A stretch of 64,000 bases of DNA from Sphingobium sp. 15-1 (GTDB lineage: Bacteria > Pseudomonadota > Alphaproteobacteria > Sphingomonadales > Sphingomonadaceae), in assembly GCF_013375535.1 (NCBI RefSeq), contig NZ_JABXJG010000002.1, positions 62,001-126,000 of the forward strand, written 5' to 3'. How positions within the stretch are numbered: the stretch's first letter is position 1; each line of letters opens with the position of its first letter. A model generated the notes under the pieces. The model saw only the letters and a list, made by a program, of their open reading frames with translations. It was not told where the DNA came from and ran no database searches. Shown here piece by piece: positions 1 to 8,803 of this stretch. The position numbers were made by a program, and so were the translations under genes.

Positions 1-300
1 CCCGTGCCGATGGTTGCGCGCATCGGGCCGCTGGTCTGGACGCGATGGCTGCCGCCGCTGCATGAAGGGCTGGCGAGCCGGTTCCGGGCTGGCTGGCGCG
101 TTGCTCCGCTCATCCTTTGGGCGATGCTGGGGCTGCTGCTGAGCTTTTGGATGCCGGGCTTATGGGCTGTGGCCGTGCTGATTCCGCTGTGGGGCCTGTG
201 GCTGCGGTCGCGGATCGGCGGCATTTCCGGGGACGGGCATGGCGCGGGGATCGAGCTGCTGGAAAGCGGCTTGCTGGCCGTGATGGTGTTGATGCGATGA
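1..300 (+). CDS. cobS: Adenosylcobinamide-GDP ribazoletransferase, C-terminal part (5' end outside window)
   Basis: The reading frame is open from the first base and ends in TGA at 298-300, so only the last 99 codons are present. The enzyme (CobS, called CobV in Pseudomonas denitrificans) joins alpha-ribazole to adenosylcobinamide-GDP at the inner membrane in the last stage of cobalamin assembly. The visible part has hydrophobic stretches and ends with an IGGISGDGHGA segment followed by an acidic helix (ELLE), which resembles the C-terminal signature of this family. The stop overlaps the start of cobC in an ATGA junction, placing it in the cob operon that continues to 2711. Internal Met codons near position 10 are not starts. 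The assignment rests on this C-terminal motif and on context. Confidence 0.82.
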   Translation, partial: PVPMVARIGPLVWTRWLPPLHEGLASRFRAGWRVAPLILWAMLGLLLSFWMPGLWAVAVLIPLWGLWLRSRIGGISGDGHGAGIELLESGLLAVMVLMR

Positions 301-1274
301 GCGGCTTCACCTGGCATGGCGGGCGGCTGGCGGAAGCGCGGGCGGTTTATGGCGGTGCTGACTGGATCGACCTGTCGACCGGGATCAGCCCCATGAGCTG
401 GCCGGGGAGAGACCGCATTGCCGTGGATTGGCGATGCCTGCCCGATCCGCAGGAACTGGCGGCGCTGGAGGCGGCGGCGGCGGCTCATTTCGGGGTCGAT
501 CCCGGCCATCTCTGCACCGTGCCGGGCAGCGAGGCGGGTTTGCGGCTGGTCGGCCGGATGCTGGACATGCCCGGCCGCTGGCTGGTGCCGAGCTATCGCA
601 CCCATGGCGAGATTTTCGCTTGTGGCCGCGCCATGGCCGCCGGAGAGGCCGCGCCCCGGGAAGCGGTCGCCCTGTTGCTCGCCAATCCGAACAATCCCGA
701 TGGCCGCGTCCTGCCGCCCGCCCGCCTGCTGCAATGGCTGGACGGGCTGGAGCGGGCAGGGGGATGGCTGATCGTCGACGAAGCCTATGCCGATGCCATG
801 CCGTCCTGCAGCCTGGCGGGGGAGGTGGGGGATGGGCGGCGGCTCATTCTGTTGCGATCCTTCGGCAAATTCTTCGGGCTGGCGGGGGTGCGGCTGGGCT
901 TTCTCATCGGGCCGCGGGAGATAGTAGCGCAGGCGCGGCGGATGCTGGGGGAATGGCCGGTCTCGGCGGCGGCGATCGCGTTCGGACGGGCGGCCTATGA
1001 AGACCGGGCGTGGATCGAAGAGACGGTTGGCGCTTTGGCGGAGCGGGCGGCGCAACTGGATGCGGTGCTGGCCCGGCATGGGCTGGCGGCGCGAGGGGAA
1101 TGTCCGCTGTTCCGGCTGATCGAGGTGGAGGATGGAGCGGCCCTGTTCGACCGGCTGGCGCGGCGGGCGATCCTGACGCGGCCCTTTGAGGGGGAGCAGC
1201 GCTGGCTGCGGCTTGGCCTGCCCGGCGACGCGGCGGCGCTGGCGCGGCTCGACCGGGCCTTGGCCGATGGCTGA
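297..1274 (+). CDS. cobC: Threonine-phosphate decarboxylase (CobC/CobD type), PLP enzyme
   Basis: A 325-residue fold-type I PLP enzyme that makes (R)-1-amino-2-propanol phosphate from threonine phosphate for the cobalamin nucleotide loop. Visible features are an N-terminal HGG segment, LSTGISPMSWP, the substrate-loop LANPNNPDG, the aspartate motif IVDEAYAD, and the Schiff-base lysine at about residue 191 in SFGKFFGLAGVRLGF. Length fits the family. I chose the ATG at 297 because it overlaps the cobS stop (ATGA) and begins directly with the conserved N-terminus; the open frame extends further upstream only as out-of-frame shadow of cobS. The end overlaps cbiB by 8 bases. In P. denitrificans nomenclature this is cobC, in Salmonella cobD. 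Confidence 0.93.
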   Translation: MSGFTWHGGRLAEARAVYGGADWIDLSTGISPMSWPGRDRIAVDWRCLPDPQELAALEAAAAAHFGVDPGHLCTVPGSEAGLRLVGRMLDMPGRWLVPSYRTHGEIFACGRAMAAGEAAPREAVALLLANPNNPDGRVLPPARLLQWLDGLERAGGWLIVDEAYADAMPSCSLAGEVGDGRRLILLRSFGKFFGLAGVRLGFLIGPREIVAQARRMLGEWPVSAAAIAFGRAAYEDRAWIEETVGALAERAAQLDAVLARHGLAARGECPLFRLIEVEDGAALFDRLARRAILTRPFEGEQRWLRLGLPGDAAALARLDRALADG

Positions 1275-2202
1275 GCCGGTGGCGCTGGCGGCGCTGGTGC
1301 TGGATGCCGGGCTGGGCTGGCCGGGTTGGCTTTATGCGCGGGTCGAGCATCCGGTGGGCGGCTTTGCGCGGATCATCGGCGCGGTGGAGCGGCGGTGGAA
1401 CCGGGAAGCCTGGAGCGGCCCGAAGCGGCGAGGGGCTGGCATTGGCCTGTTGTTGCTGTTGCTGGGCGTCGCGGGGGGTTGCGGTCTTGCGCTGGAATGG
1501 GCGATCCGCAGGTGGGCCGGAGATATGGCGTGGCTCTGGCTGGCGCTGGCGGCGTGGCCGGCGCTGGCGCAGCGCAGCCTTTATGTGCATGTGGCGCCCG
1601 TGGCGCGGGCTCTGGCGAGGGGGGAACTGGATGCCGCAAGACAGGCTGTCGGCCGGATCGTGGGGCGCGACACGGATACGCTGGACGAAGCGGGCGTCGC
1701 CAGGGCCGGGATCGAGAGTTTGGCCGAAAGCTTCTGCGATGGAATTGTGGCGCCGCTCTTCTGGCTGCTGTTGCTGGGGTTGCCGGGCATCTGGGCCTAT
1801 AAGGCCGTGAACACCGCCGACAGCATGGTCGGACACAAGGAGGCGCCCTTCACCGACTTCGGCTGGGCAGCGGCGCGGTTCGACGATCTGCTGAACTGGG
1901 CGCCTGCGCGGCTGGCGGCCCTTGTCCTTTGCATCGCGGGCCGGGGAGGATGGGTCGTGATGTGGCGGGACCATGGACGCCATGCCTCGCCCAATGCGGG
2001 TTGGCCGGAAGCGGCCATGGCGGGGGCGCTGGGGATCAGGCTGGCCGGGCCGATCCGCTATGACGGCGTGCTGCATGACAAGCCATGGATCGGGACGGGC
2101 GGCGCTGCGGATGTCCGCGCCATGCGGGCGGCGCTGCGGATCTATGCATGGGCCTGCCTGATGCTGTGGGGCCTGACCGCGATTGGGGAGGCAATGGGAT
2201 GA
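1267..2202 (+). CDS. cbiB: Adenosylcobinamide-phosphate synthase (CbiB/CobD)
   Basis: A 311-residue integral membrane enzyme that attaches aminopropanol (phosphate) to adenosylcobyric acid. Seen: N-terminal HPVGGFARIIG, several hydrophobic segments (about residues 55-80 and 85-105), the conserved GRDTDTLDEAGVARAGIESLAESFCDGIVAPLFW block and the AVNTADSMVGHK segment typical of CbiB. The ATG at 1267 overlaps the end of cobC, and the stop overlaps the start of cobU (ATGA at 2199-2202), so the genes are probably translationally coupled. It acts between CobC, which provides the linker, and CobU, which activates the product. Called cobD in Pseudomonas nomenclature. Little doubt about the assignment. 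Confidence 0.93.
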   Translation: MAEPVALAALVLDAGLGWPGWLYARVEHPVGGFARIIGAVERRWNREAWSGPKRRGAGIGLLLLLLGVAGGCGLALEWAIRRWAGDMAWLWLALAAWPALAQRSLYVHVAPVARALARGELDAARQAVGRIVGRDTDTLDEAGVARAGIESLAESFCDGIVAPLFWLLLLGLPGIWAYKAVNTADSMVGHKEAPFTDFGWAAARFDDLLNWAPARLAALVLCIAGRGGWVVMWRDHGRHASPNAGWPEAAMAGALGIRLAGPIRYDGVLHDKPWIGTGGAADVRAMRAALRIYAWACLMLWGLTAIGEAMG

Positions 2203-2711
2203 CGACTTTGCTGGTGCTGGGCGGATGCCGTTCCGGCAAGAGCCGTTATGCGCAGGAGCGGTGCGAGGCTATTTCGGGCGGCAGGCTGGCCTATATCGCG
2301 ACGGCGCAGGCTTTCGATGCGGAGATGGAGGAGCGGATCGCGCGCCACCGGAGCGAACGCGGCAGCCGCTGGCTGACCATCGACGCGCCCATGGACCTGG
2401 GGGCGGCCCTGGCCGAAGCGGCGGGGCGGGCCGACGCGATCCTGATCGATTGCCTGACGCTGTGGCTCACCAATGTGATGCTGGCGGAGGCGGATATGGC
2501 GGCGGCTCGCGCTGCTTTGGCGGAGGCGGTGGCGGCTTGTGCTGTGCCGGTCGCTTTGGTGGCCAATGAAGTGGGGTTGGGTATCGTGCCCGACAACGCG
2601 CTGGCCCGGCGGTTCCGGGACGAGGCGGGGTGGCTCAACCAGCAGATGGCGGCGCTGTGTCGGGAAGTCGTGTTGCTGGCGGCGGGGTTGCCCTTGAGGC
2701 TGAAGGGGTGA
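2199..2711 (+). CDS. cobU: Adenosylcobinamide kinase / adenosylcobinamide-phosphate guanylyltransferase
   Basis: A 170-residue bifunctional enzyme (CobU; CobP in P. denitrificans) that phosphorylates adenosylcobinamide and then transfers GMP to it, giving the substrate of CobS. The P-loop GGCRSGKS is at residues 8-15, followed by YAQ; later the conserved NEVGLGIVPDNALARRFRDEAG block and WLNQ are visible. Full family length. The ATG at 2199 lies in an ATGA overlap with cbiB. It is the last gene of this cob run: the next 170 bases hold a palindromic repeat and then a convergent efflux operon begins on the other strand. Confidence 0.95.
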   Translation: MTTLLVLGGCRSGKSRYAQERCEAISGGRLAYIATAQAFDAEMEERIARHRSERGSRWLTIDAPMDLGAALAEAAGRADAILIDCLTLWLTNVMLAEADMAAARAALAEAVAACAVPVALVANEVGLGIVPDNALARRFRDEAGWLNQQMAALCREVVLLAAGLPLRLKG

Positions 2712-2755
2712 TGGTGCGCCAAGCATTGTTGGCCAATTGCTGCCGTTAAACGCGT

Positions 2756-2842
2756 CGTGCTCCTGCGAAGGCAGGAGCCCAGTCCCGCCCTCAGTGTGTC
2801 ATCGCAACACCTGAACTGGGCTCCTGCCTGCGCAGGAGCACG
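2756..2842. repeat. Palindromic intergenic repeat, family A, copy 1
   Basis: A long imperfect inverted repeat: the outer arms read CGTGCTCCTGC and GCAGGAGCACG, and inside them GGCAGGAGCCCAGT faces ACTGGGCTCCTGCC, with a central spacer of about 30 bases. A shorter related copy lies at 10949-11004 and shares the right half almost base for base. It sits between the convergent ends of cobU (+) and the outer-membrane factor gene (-), where it could fold into a strong hairpin on either transcript and act as a bidirectional terminator. It has no coding capacity and no T-tract. Confidence 0.75.
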
Positions 2843-2883
2843 GTATGTTGCATGAGCAGACAGTCCGCCCGGCCATCACCCAA

Positions 2884-4260
2884 TCAACCGCCAGCAAAAT
2901 CGGCGCCGATGACGCGGTAGAGCAGGATGCGGTTGCGGATCAGCGTCAGGTTGGTCGCGATGGCGCTTTGCTGGGCGTTGTAGAGGCTGCGTTGGCTGGT
3001 CAGCGTGTTCAGGAAAGTGTCGATGCCCGCGCGATAACGTTCGTCGGCCAGGGCGTAGCTGCGCTGGCTGGCGAGGACCAGGCGCTGCTGGGCGGCTTGC
3101 TGGTCGTCGATCGTGCCTTCGCGGGCCAGGGCGTCGGACACCTCCTGAAATGCCGTCTGGATCGCCTTTTCATATTGGGCCAGATACAGGTCGCGTTGCG
3201 CCTTGCTGTAATCGAGATTGCCGCGCGCGCCGCCGCCGAAGATTGGCATGCCGGCCGACGGCACGGCGGACCAGGCGAAACCGCCGCCGGTGAAGAGCGA
3301 GGACAGGGCCGAACTCGCGACGCCGATGGCGGCCGTCAGGCTGATCTTCGGGAACATGGCCGCGCGCGCCGCGCCGATGTCGGCATTGGCGGCCTTGAGC
3401 TGATGTTCCGCCTGCAGCACGTCGGGGCGCTGGAGCAGCACGTCGGAGGAAAGGCCAGCGGGCGTCTTCGCGATGCTGCCGGTCAGCGCTGCGAGCGATT
3501 GGGGGAGCAGGGCATCCTCGACCGGCGTGCCCGCCAGCAGGTCGAGCGCGTTCCGGTCCTGCGCCACCTGCGTCACATTGGCGGCGATGTCGCTGCGCGC
3601 CTGTTCCACCGTGGTTTCGGCCTGGCGCACGTCGAGCTTGCCGGTCAACCCCGCGCCGTTCAGCGACTGGGTGAGGGCCAGCGTGCGTTCGGCGCTGGCC
3701 AGGGTCTGGCGGGACAGCGCGAGCAGTTCCTGATCGGCGGCCAGGGTGGCATAGGCGGTGGCGGTTTCCGCGATCAGGGTGATGCGGGTCGCCCGCGCGC
3801 CTTCCTCGGTCGCGAGATAGGATTCGAGCGCCGAGCGGGTGAGGTTCTTCACCCGGCCGAACAGGTCGATCTCGAACGCGCTGAAACCGATGTCCGCGCT
3901 GTAGCTGTTCTGGCGGTCGTCGTTCCGCCGGATGAAACTGGCTGCCGCCTCGCCCGTGACGGCGGGAAGCTGGGTGGCGCGCTGGACCCGATATTGGGCG
4001 CGGGCGGCCTCCACATTGGCGAGAGCGGCGCGCAGGTCGCGATTATTGGCGAGGGCGCGTTCGATGACTGTCCTTAAGCGTTGGTCGCCCACCAATGCGG
4101 TCCAGGGCAGGCCGGGCTTTTCCGTGGCGACCGTCGGCGCATAGGCCTGGCCGCTGGGGAAGCTGGCGGGCACGGGCGGCGCGGGGCGGACATAGTGGGG
4201 CGCCATGTTGCAGGCCGACAATGCGGCGGCCGAGGTCAGGGCGAGGAGGGCGCGCTTCAT
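2884..4260 (-). CDS. RND efflux outer-membrane factor lipoprotein (OprM/NodT family)
   Basis: A 458-residue outer-membrane channel of the TolC/OprM type, the exit duct of a tripartite efflux pump. The first residues form a lipoprotein signal with the lipobox LSAC (Cys at residue 17), followed by NMAPHYVRP, the usual start of NodT-family proteins. Two similar halves carry the expected features, including AFEIDLFGRVKN, VLLQRPDVLQAEHQL with ANADIGAARAAMFPKI, and a C-terminal ERYRAGIDTFLN. The start ATG overlaps the pump gene by 4 bases (ATGA), so it is the third gene of the adaptor-pump-channel operon. Its substrate cannot be read from the sequence. Confidence 0.93.
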   Translation of the reverse strand: MKRALLALTSAAALSACNMAPHYVRPAPPVPASFPSGQAYAPTVATEKPGLPWTALVGDQRLRTVIERALANNRDLRAALANVEAARAQYRVQRATQLPAVTGEAAASFIRRNDDRQNSYSADIGFSAFEIDLFGRVKNLTRSALESYLATEEGARATRITLIAETATAYATLAADQELLALSRQTLASAERTLALTQSLNGAGLTGKLDVRQAETTVEQARSDIAANVTQVAQDRNALDLLAGTPVEDALLPQSLAALTGSIAKTPAGLSSDVLLQRPDVLQAEHQLKAANADIGAARAAMFPKISLTAAIGVASSALSSLFTGGGFAWSAVPSAGMPIFGGGARGNLDYSKAQRDLYLAQYEKAIQTAFQEVSDALAREGTIDDQQAAQQRLVLASQRSYALADERYRAGIDTFLNTLTSQRSLYNAQQSAIATNLTLIRNRILLYRVIGADFAGG

Positions 4261-7200
4261 GCCGGAACCTCCGTGGCGGGGGCAGTGGCGGGCGGCGGAC
4301 TCTTGCGGTTGAAGATGCGCATGATCGTCAGGAAGAAGAGGGGTACGTAGAAGATGGCGAGCACGGTCGCGGTCAGCATGCCGCCGACTACCGCCGTGCC
4401 GATGGCGATGCGGCTTTGCGCGCCCGCACCCGTGGCGATGGCCAGCGGAATGACGCCCGCGATGAATGCCAGCGAAGTCATCAGGATCGGCCGGAAGCGC
4501 AGGCGCGCGGCCTCCAGCGCGGCGGCCGTGGCGTCCTTGCCTTGCAGATAGGCGAGTTCCGCGAATTCGACGATCAGGATCGCGTTCTTGGCGGCCAGGC
4601 CCATGGTGGTGAGCAGGCCGACCTGGAAATAGATGTTGTTCTCCAGCCCGCGCAGCGTCACCGCCAGCACCGCGCCGATCAGGCCGAGCGGGATCACCAG
4701 CAGCACGGCGAGCGGGATCGACCAGCTTTCATAAAGCGCGGCAAGGCACAGGAACACGACCAGCACCGACAGGCCATAGAGCAGCGGCGCCTGCCCGCCG
4801 GAAAGCTGCTCCTGATAGGACAGGCCGCTCCAGGCATAGCCGGTGCCTGCGGGGAGCTGCTTTTGCAGCTTCACCATCTCGTCCATCGCCTCGCCCGAAC
4901 TGGCGCCCGGCGCGGCCTGGCCCTGGATTTCATAGGAGGACTGGCCGTTATAGCGGGACACGGTGGTCGGCCCCATCGTCCAATGGGTGGTGGCGAAGGC
5001 GGAGAAGGGCACCATTTCGCCGGTCGTGCTGGACCGCACTTGCCAGTTGTCGAGGTCCGTCGGCAGCGCGCGGTAGGGCGCGTCGGCCTGCATATAGACG
5101 CGCTTCACTCGGCCGCGGTCGACGAAATCATTGATATAGGTGCTGCCCCAGGCGGCGCTCAGCACATTGTCGACGCTGTTTTGGGTAAGGCCGAGGACGG
5201 CGAGCTTTTCCGAATCAACGTCGACCTTGAGCTGCGGCGTGTCCTCCAGCGTGGCGGCGCGCACGCCCGCCAGCTTCGGGTCGTTTGCCGCCGCCTTCAT
5301 AAGCTGGTTGCGCAGCGCGAGAAAGTGCTCGCGGCTGAGGCCGCCGGTGTTCAGCAGCTCGAAGGTGAAGCCGTTGGACTGGCCCAGGCCGCGAATGGAG
5401 GGCGGGGTCATGGCCAGCGCCTTGGCATCGCGGATCGCGGCGAGTTGCTTGGTGGCGCGGTTGGCGATCATCGTCGCGCTGTTGGCCGCCCCCTTGCGCT
5501 CGTCCCATGGGGCCAGGTTGATGAACCCCTGCGCGGTATTTTCGCCCTGTCCCGCGAAACTGAAGCCCTGGGTCACGAAGGCGAAGGCGACATTGTCCTT
5601 TTCATCGCTCATGAAATAATTTTGGACGCGCTCCACCGCGGCAGCCGTGCGGGAGGATTTTGCGCCGGCGGGCAGGGTGATCTGAACCATCACCTGCCCC
5701 TGATCCTCCACCGGCAGGAAGCTGGTCGGCAGGCGGACGAACAGCAGCCAGAGCAGGGCGAGGATGACGGCATAGCCGATCCAGAAAAAGGTCCGGCGGC
5801 CGATGAAGCCGTTGAGCCGCGTCATATAGCCGTTGGTGACGCGGCTGAACCAGCGGTTGAACTTGCCGGTCCAGCCATGGTCGCGATGCTCGTGGGAAAT
5901 CGGCTTCAGGATCGTGGCGCAGAGCGCGGGGGAGAGGATCAGCGCGACCAGCACCGAAAGCAGCATCGAGGAAACGATGGTGATCGAGAATTGGCGATAG
6001 ATGACGCCGGTCGATCCGCCGAAAAAGGCCATGGGCAGCAGCACGGCGGACAGGACAAGGGCGATGCCGATCAGCGCGTTGCCGATTTCCTCCATCGACT
6101 TGATGGTCGCGTCACGCGGGGAAAGCCCTTCCTCCTCCATGATGCGCTCGACATTTTCGACCACGACGATGGCGTCGTCGACCAGCAGGCCGATCGCCAG
6201 CACCATGCCGAATAGGGTCAGCGTGTTGATCGAATAGCCGAACAGCGCCAGCACGCCGAACGTGCCGAGCAGCACCACCGGCACGGCGATGGCGGGCACC
6301 AAAGTGGCGCGCCAGCTTTGCAGGAAGAGGAACATCACCACCACGACCAGCCCGACCGCCTCGATCAGCGTCTGAACGACTTCCTCGACCGATAGCTTGA
6401 TGAAGGGCGTGGTGTCGCGGGGATAGGTGACGGTGTAGCCGTGCGGCAGGTTGGTCGACAGTTCCGCCACTCTGGCCTTGACCAGCTCCGCGGTCTTGAG
6501 CGCGTCGGCGCCCGGCGCGAGCTGCAGCGCCATGCCGGATGCGGGATGGCCGTTCAGCCGCGCGGAGGAGGTGTAGCTTTCATTGCCCAGCTCGACCCGC
6601 GCCACGTCGGACAGGTGTACGACCGAACCGTCGCCCTGCGTCTTGACGATGATGTTGCGGAATTGTTCGGGCGTCTGCAGGCGGGCGCGGGCGGTGACGG
6701 TGGCGTTGAGTTGCTGCCCCTCCGGCGCGGGATCGGCGCCGATCTGGCCTGCCGACACTTCGACATTCTGGCTGGCGATGGCGCTTTGCACGTCGGAAGG
6801 CATCAGCTTGACGGTGGCGAGCTTATAGGGGTCCAGCCAGATGCGCATCGCATATTGCGATCCGAAGATCTGCGAGGAACCCACGCCGTCGACGCGGGCG
6901 ATGGGATCCTGGAAATTATTGACCAGATAGTCGGCAATATCAGCCTGCGAAGCCGTGTCGGTCCGGTCGTAGAGGCCCACCACCATCAAAAAGTCATTTT
7001 GCGACTTGGTGACGGTCAGACCCTGTTGCTGCACGGCATTGGGCAGGCGGCTCAGCGCCTGCTGCACCTTGTTCTGCACCTGCACCTGCGCGGTGTCGGG
7101 ATCGGTGCCCTTCTTGAAGGTGACGGTGATCCGCGCCTGACCGTTGGCGGTCGACGAGGAGGAGAAATACATGAGGCCGTCAATGCCGGTGAGCTGCTGC

Positions 7201-7400
7201 TCGATGACCTGGGTGACGCTGGTCTCGACGGTTCCGGCGGACGCGCCGGGATAGTTGGCGCTGATATTGACCGACGGCGGGGCGATGTCGGGATATTGGG
7301 CGATCGGCAGGGTCAGCATCGCGCCAAGGCCGGCCATCATGATGCCGATGGCGATGACCCAGGCGAAAATGGGCCGTTCGATGAAAAAGCGGCTGAGCAA
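4257..7400 (-). CDS. RND multidrug efflux pump, HAE1 family (AcrB/MexB-like)
   Basis: A 1047-residue inner-membrane proton/drug antiporter. The N-terminus (FFIERPIFAWVIAIGIMM, then LPIAQYPDIAPP) is characteristic of AcrB homologues. The proton-relay aspartates are present in VDDAIVVVENVER at residues 408-409, exactly where AcrB has them. Twelve transmembrane helices and two large periplasmic loops are expected from the length and hydrophobic pattern. The start codon is TTG, with GGGAG seven bases upstream on the minus strand; the protein starts at the usual place for the family, so TTG is credible. Adaptor gene upstream, channel gene downstream. Likely exports lipophilic or aromatic compounds; substrate unknown. 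Confidence 0.95.
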   Translation of the reverse strand: MLSRFFIERPIFAWVIAIGIMMAGLGAMLTLPIAQYPDIAPPSVNISANYPGASAGTVETSVTQVIEQQLTGIDGLMYFSSSSTANGQARITVTFKKGTDPDTAQVQVQNKVQQALSRLPNAVQQQGLTVTKSQNDFLMVVGLYDRTDTASQADIADYLVNNFQDPIARVDGVGSSQIFGSQYAMRIWLDPYKLATVKLMPSDVQSAIASQNVEVSAGQIGADPAPEGQQLNATVTARARLQTPEQFRNIIVKTQGDGSVVHLSDVARVELGNESYTSSARLNGHPASGMALQLAPGADALKTAELVKARVAELSTNLPHGYTVTYPRDTTPFIKLSVEEVVQTLIEAVGLVVVVMFLFLQSWRATLVPAIAVPVVLLGTFGVLALFGYSINTLTLFGMVLAIGLLVDDAIVVVENVERIMEEEGLSPRDATIKSMEEIGNALIGIALVLSAVLLPMAFFGGSTGVIYRQFSITIVSSMLLSVLVALILSPALCATILKPISHEHRDHGWTGKFNRWFSRVTNGYMTRLNGFIGRRTFFWIGYAVILALLWLLFVRLPTSFLPVEDQGQVMVQITLPAGAKSSRTAAAVERVQNYFMSDEKDNVAFAFVTQGFSFAGQGENTAQGFINLAPWDERKGAANSATMIANRATKQLAAIRDAKALAMTPPSIRGLGQSNGFTFELLNTGGLSREHFLALRNQLMKAAANDPKLAGVRAATLEDTPQLKVDVDSEKLAVLGLTQNSVDNVLSAAWGSTYINDFVDRGRVKRVYMQADAPYRALPTDLDNWQVRSSTTGEMVPFSAFATTHWTMGPTTVSRYNGQSSYEIQGQAAPGASSGEAMDEMVKLQKQLPAGTGYAWSGLSYQEQLSGGQAPLLYGLSVLVVFLCLAALYESWSIPLAVLLVIPLGLIGAVLAVTLRGLENNIYFQVGLLTTMGLAAKNAILIVEFAELAYLQGKDATAAALEAARLRFRPILMTSLAFIAGVIPLAIATGAGAQSRIAIGTAVVGGMLTATVLAIFYVPLFFLTIMRIFNRKSPPPATAPATEVPA

Positions 7401-7412
7401 GGTCCGGCTCCC

Positions 7413-8561
7413 TTACTTTCCAGCCTGGACGGCGGGAGCGGCCTGATCGATGGCCACGGCCTTCACCGCGTCGCCGGGCTGCACCTTGTCGGTGCCCTCC
7501 ACGATCAGCCGTTCGCCCTTCCGAAGTCCGCTGGTGATCAGCCATTTGTCGCCCACCGCCTGCGCGGCGGCGACGATGCGGCGCTCAACCTTGCCGGATT
7601 TGTCCACGATCAGGGCGGTGGCTTGGCCCTTGGGATCGCGGCTGATGCCCTGTTGCGGCACGAGGATGGCGTTGGGGACGACCGATTGCGGCGCCACGAC
7701 GCGGACGAACATGCCGGGCAGGAGCAGGCTGTCGGGATTGGGGAAGCGGGCGCGCAGCGTGACGGTGCCGCTGTCCGGATCGACGATCGGTTCCGCGAAC
7801 TCGATGCGGCCCTCCAGCGGATAGTCGGTGCCGTCGTCCAGCTTCAGGCGGATGGTGGCGCTGGCGGGCAGCGCCTTGCCGGCGGCGAGGGCGCGGCGCA
7901 GTTGCAGCAGCTTGGCGCTGGATTGCGTCACATCCACGAAGATCGGATCGAGCTGCTGGATGGTGGCGAGCGCGGTCGCCTGGCTGGCGGTCACCAGCGC
8001 GCCGGGCGTGACCGAGGAGCGGCCGATGCGTCCGCTGATCGGGGCGCGGACCTGAGTGAAGTTGAGGTTGATGCCGGTGGTCTGGAGCGTGGCGCGCGCC
8101 TGCTGCACGGCGGCGGCGGCCTGACGGGCGGTGGCGATCACATCGTCGCGGTCCTGCGCGCTCACCGCTTCGCTCTGTCCCAGGGTGCGGTAGCGACTGG
8201 CCCTGGCCTGGGCGGCGGCGGCGGTCGCCTGCGCGCTCGCCAGCGTCGCCTGGGCTTCGTCGCGGGAGGCGCGGTAGAGCGAGGGATCGATCTGGTAGAG
8301 CGGCTGGCCCGCCATCACATAGGAGCCCTCCGTGAACAGGCGCTTCTGGACGACGCCCGCGACCTGCGGCCTGACCTCCGACATCATGGTGGAGGCGGTG
8401 CGCCCCGGCAATTTGGTCGATACCGTCACATCCTGCGTCGTCAGCGTCACCACGCCGACTTCGACCGGGCCCTTTTTCGGCGGTTCCCTGTGACCGCAGG
8501 CGGCGACCAGGGCACAAAGCGCGATGGGGGCGATCCGGAGGGCAGAGAGGCGGCTGGGCAT
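7413..8561 (-). CDS. RND efflux periplasmic adaptor (membrane fusion protein) lipoprotein
   Basis: A 382-residue adaptor linking the RND pump to the outer-membrane channel. I chose the ATG at 8561 because it gives a lipoprotein signal with the lipobox LVAAC about 24 residues in; the open frame runs a further 58 codons upstream but without such a signal. Visible domains are the beta-barrel/lipoyl segment (LPGRTASTMMSEVRPQVAG, then GSYVMAGQPLYQIDP), an alanine/glutamine-rich coiled-coil hairpin (about residues 95-150), the second lipoyl half (FTQVRAPISGRIGRSSVTPG) and the membrane-proximal C-terminus. First gene of the efflux operon, divergent from a two-component system at 8804. Confidence 0.94.
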   Translation of the reverse strand: MPSRLSALRIAPIALCALVAACGHREPPKKGPVEVGVVTLTTQDVTVSTKLPGRTASTMMSEVRPQVAGVVQKRLFTEGSYVMAGQPLYQIDPSLYRASRDEAQATLASAQATAAAAQARASRYRTLGQSEAVSAQDRDDVIATARQAAAAVQQARATLQTTGINLNFTQVRAPISGRIGRSSVTPGALVTASQATALATIQQLDPIFVDVTQSSAKLLQLRRALAAGKALPASATIRLKLDDGTDYPLEGRIEFAEPIVDPDSGTVTLRARFPNPDSLLLPGMFVRVVAPQSVVPNAILVPQQGISRDPKGQATALIVDKSGKVERRIVAAAQAVGDKWLITSGLRKGERLIVEGTDKVQPGDAVKAVAIDQAAPAVQAGK

Positions 8562-8725
8562 GGTCGACGGACGGGTCCAAATCACGGGAGGGATCTTCGC
8601 CCGGCGCAGGGGGAGGGGAGGGACGCGCCGGGCGAAGGTCGGCTCCATCGCTGGCGCCGACCTTGTCCTCATGATCGCTTGGCCCGTACCATGGTAGCGC
8701 GACTGTTTGTCCCGATGGTTCAAAC

Positions 8726-8751
8726 TGTAGCACATTGTATCTTTATGTATC
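8726..8751 (+). promoter_or_regulatory. Candidate operator: three direct half-sites at 10-bp spacing
   Basis: Three hexamers, TGTAGC at 8726, TGTATC at 8736 and TGTATC at 8746, lie in the same orientation exactly 10 bases apart. Members of the OmpR/PhoB regulator family usually bind tandem direct half-sites on one face of the helix at about this spacing. The site is in the 242-bp gap between the divergent efflux operon and the response-regulator gene, 53-78 bases before the latter. A perfect 10-bp palindrome TACCATGGTA is also present at 8687-8696. That the neighbouring regulator binds here is inference. Confidence 0.5.
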
Positions 8752-8803
8752 GGCGCTGGCGGCGGGCGCAGACGCGGCGCGAAAATGCGGTTAGAAGGCG
8801 ATC

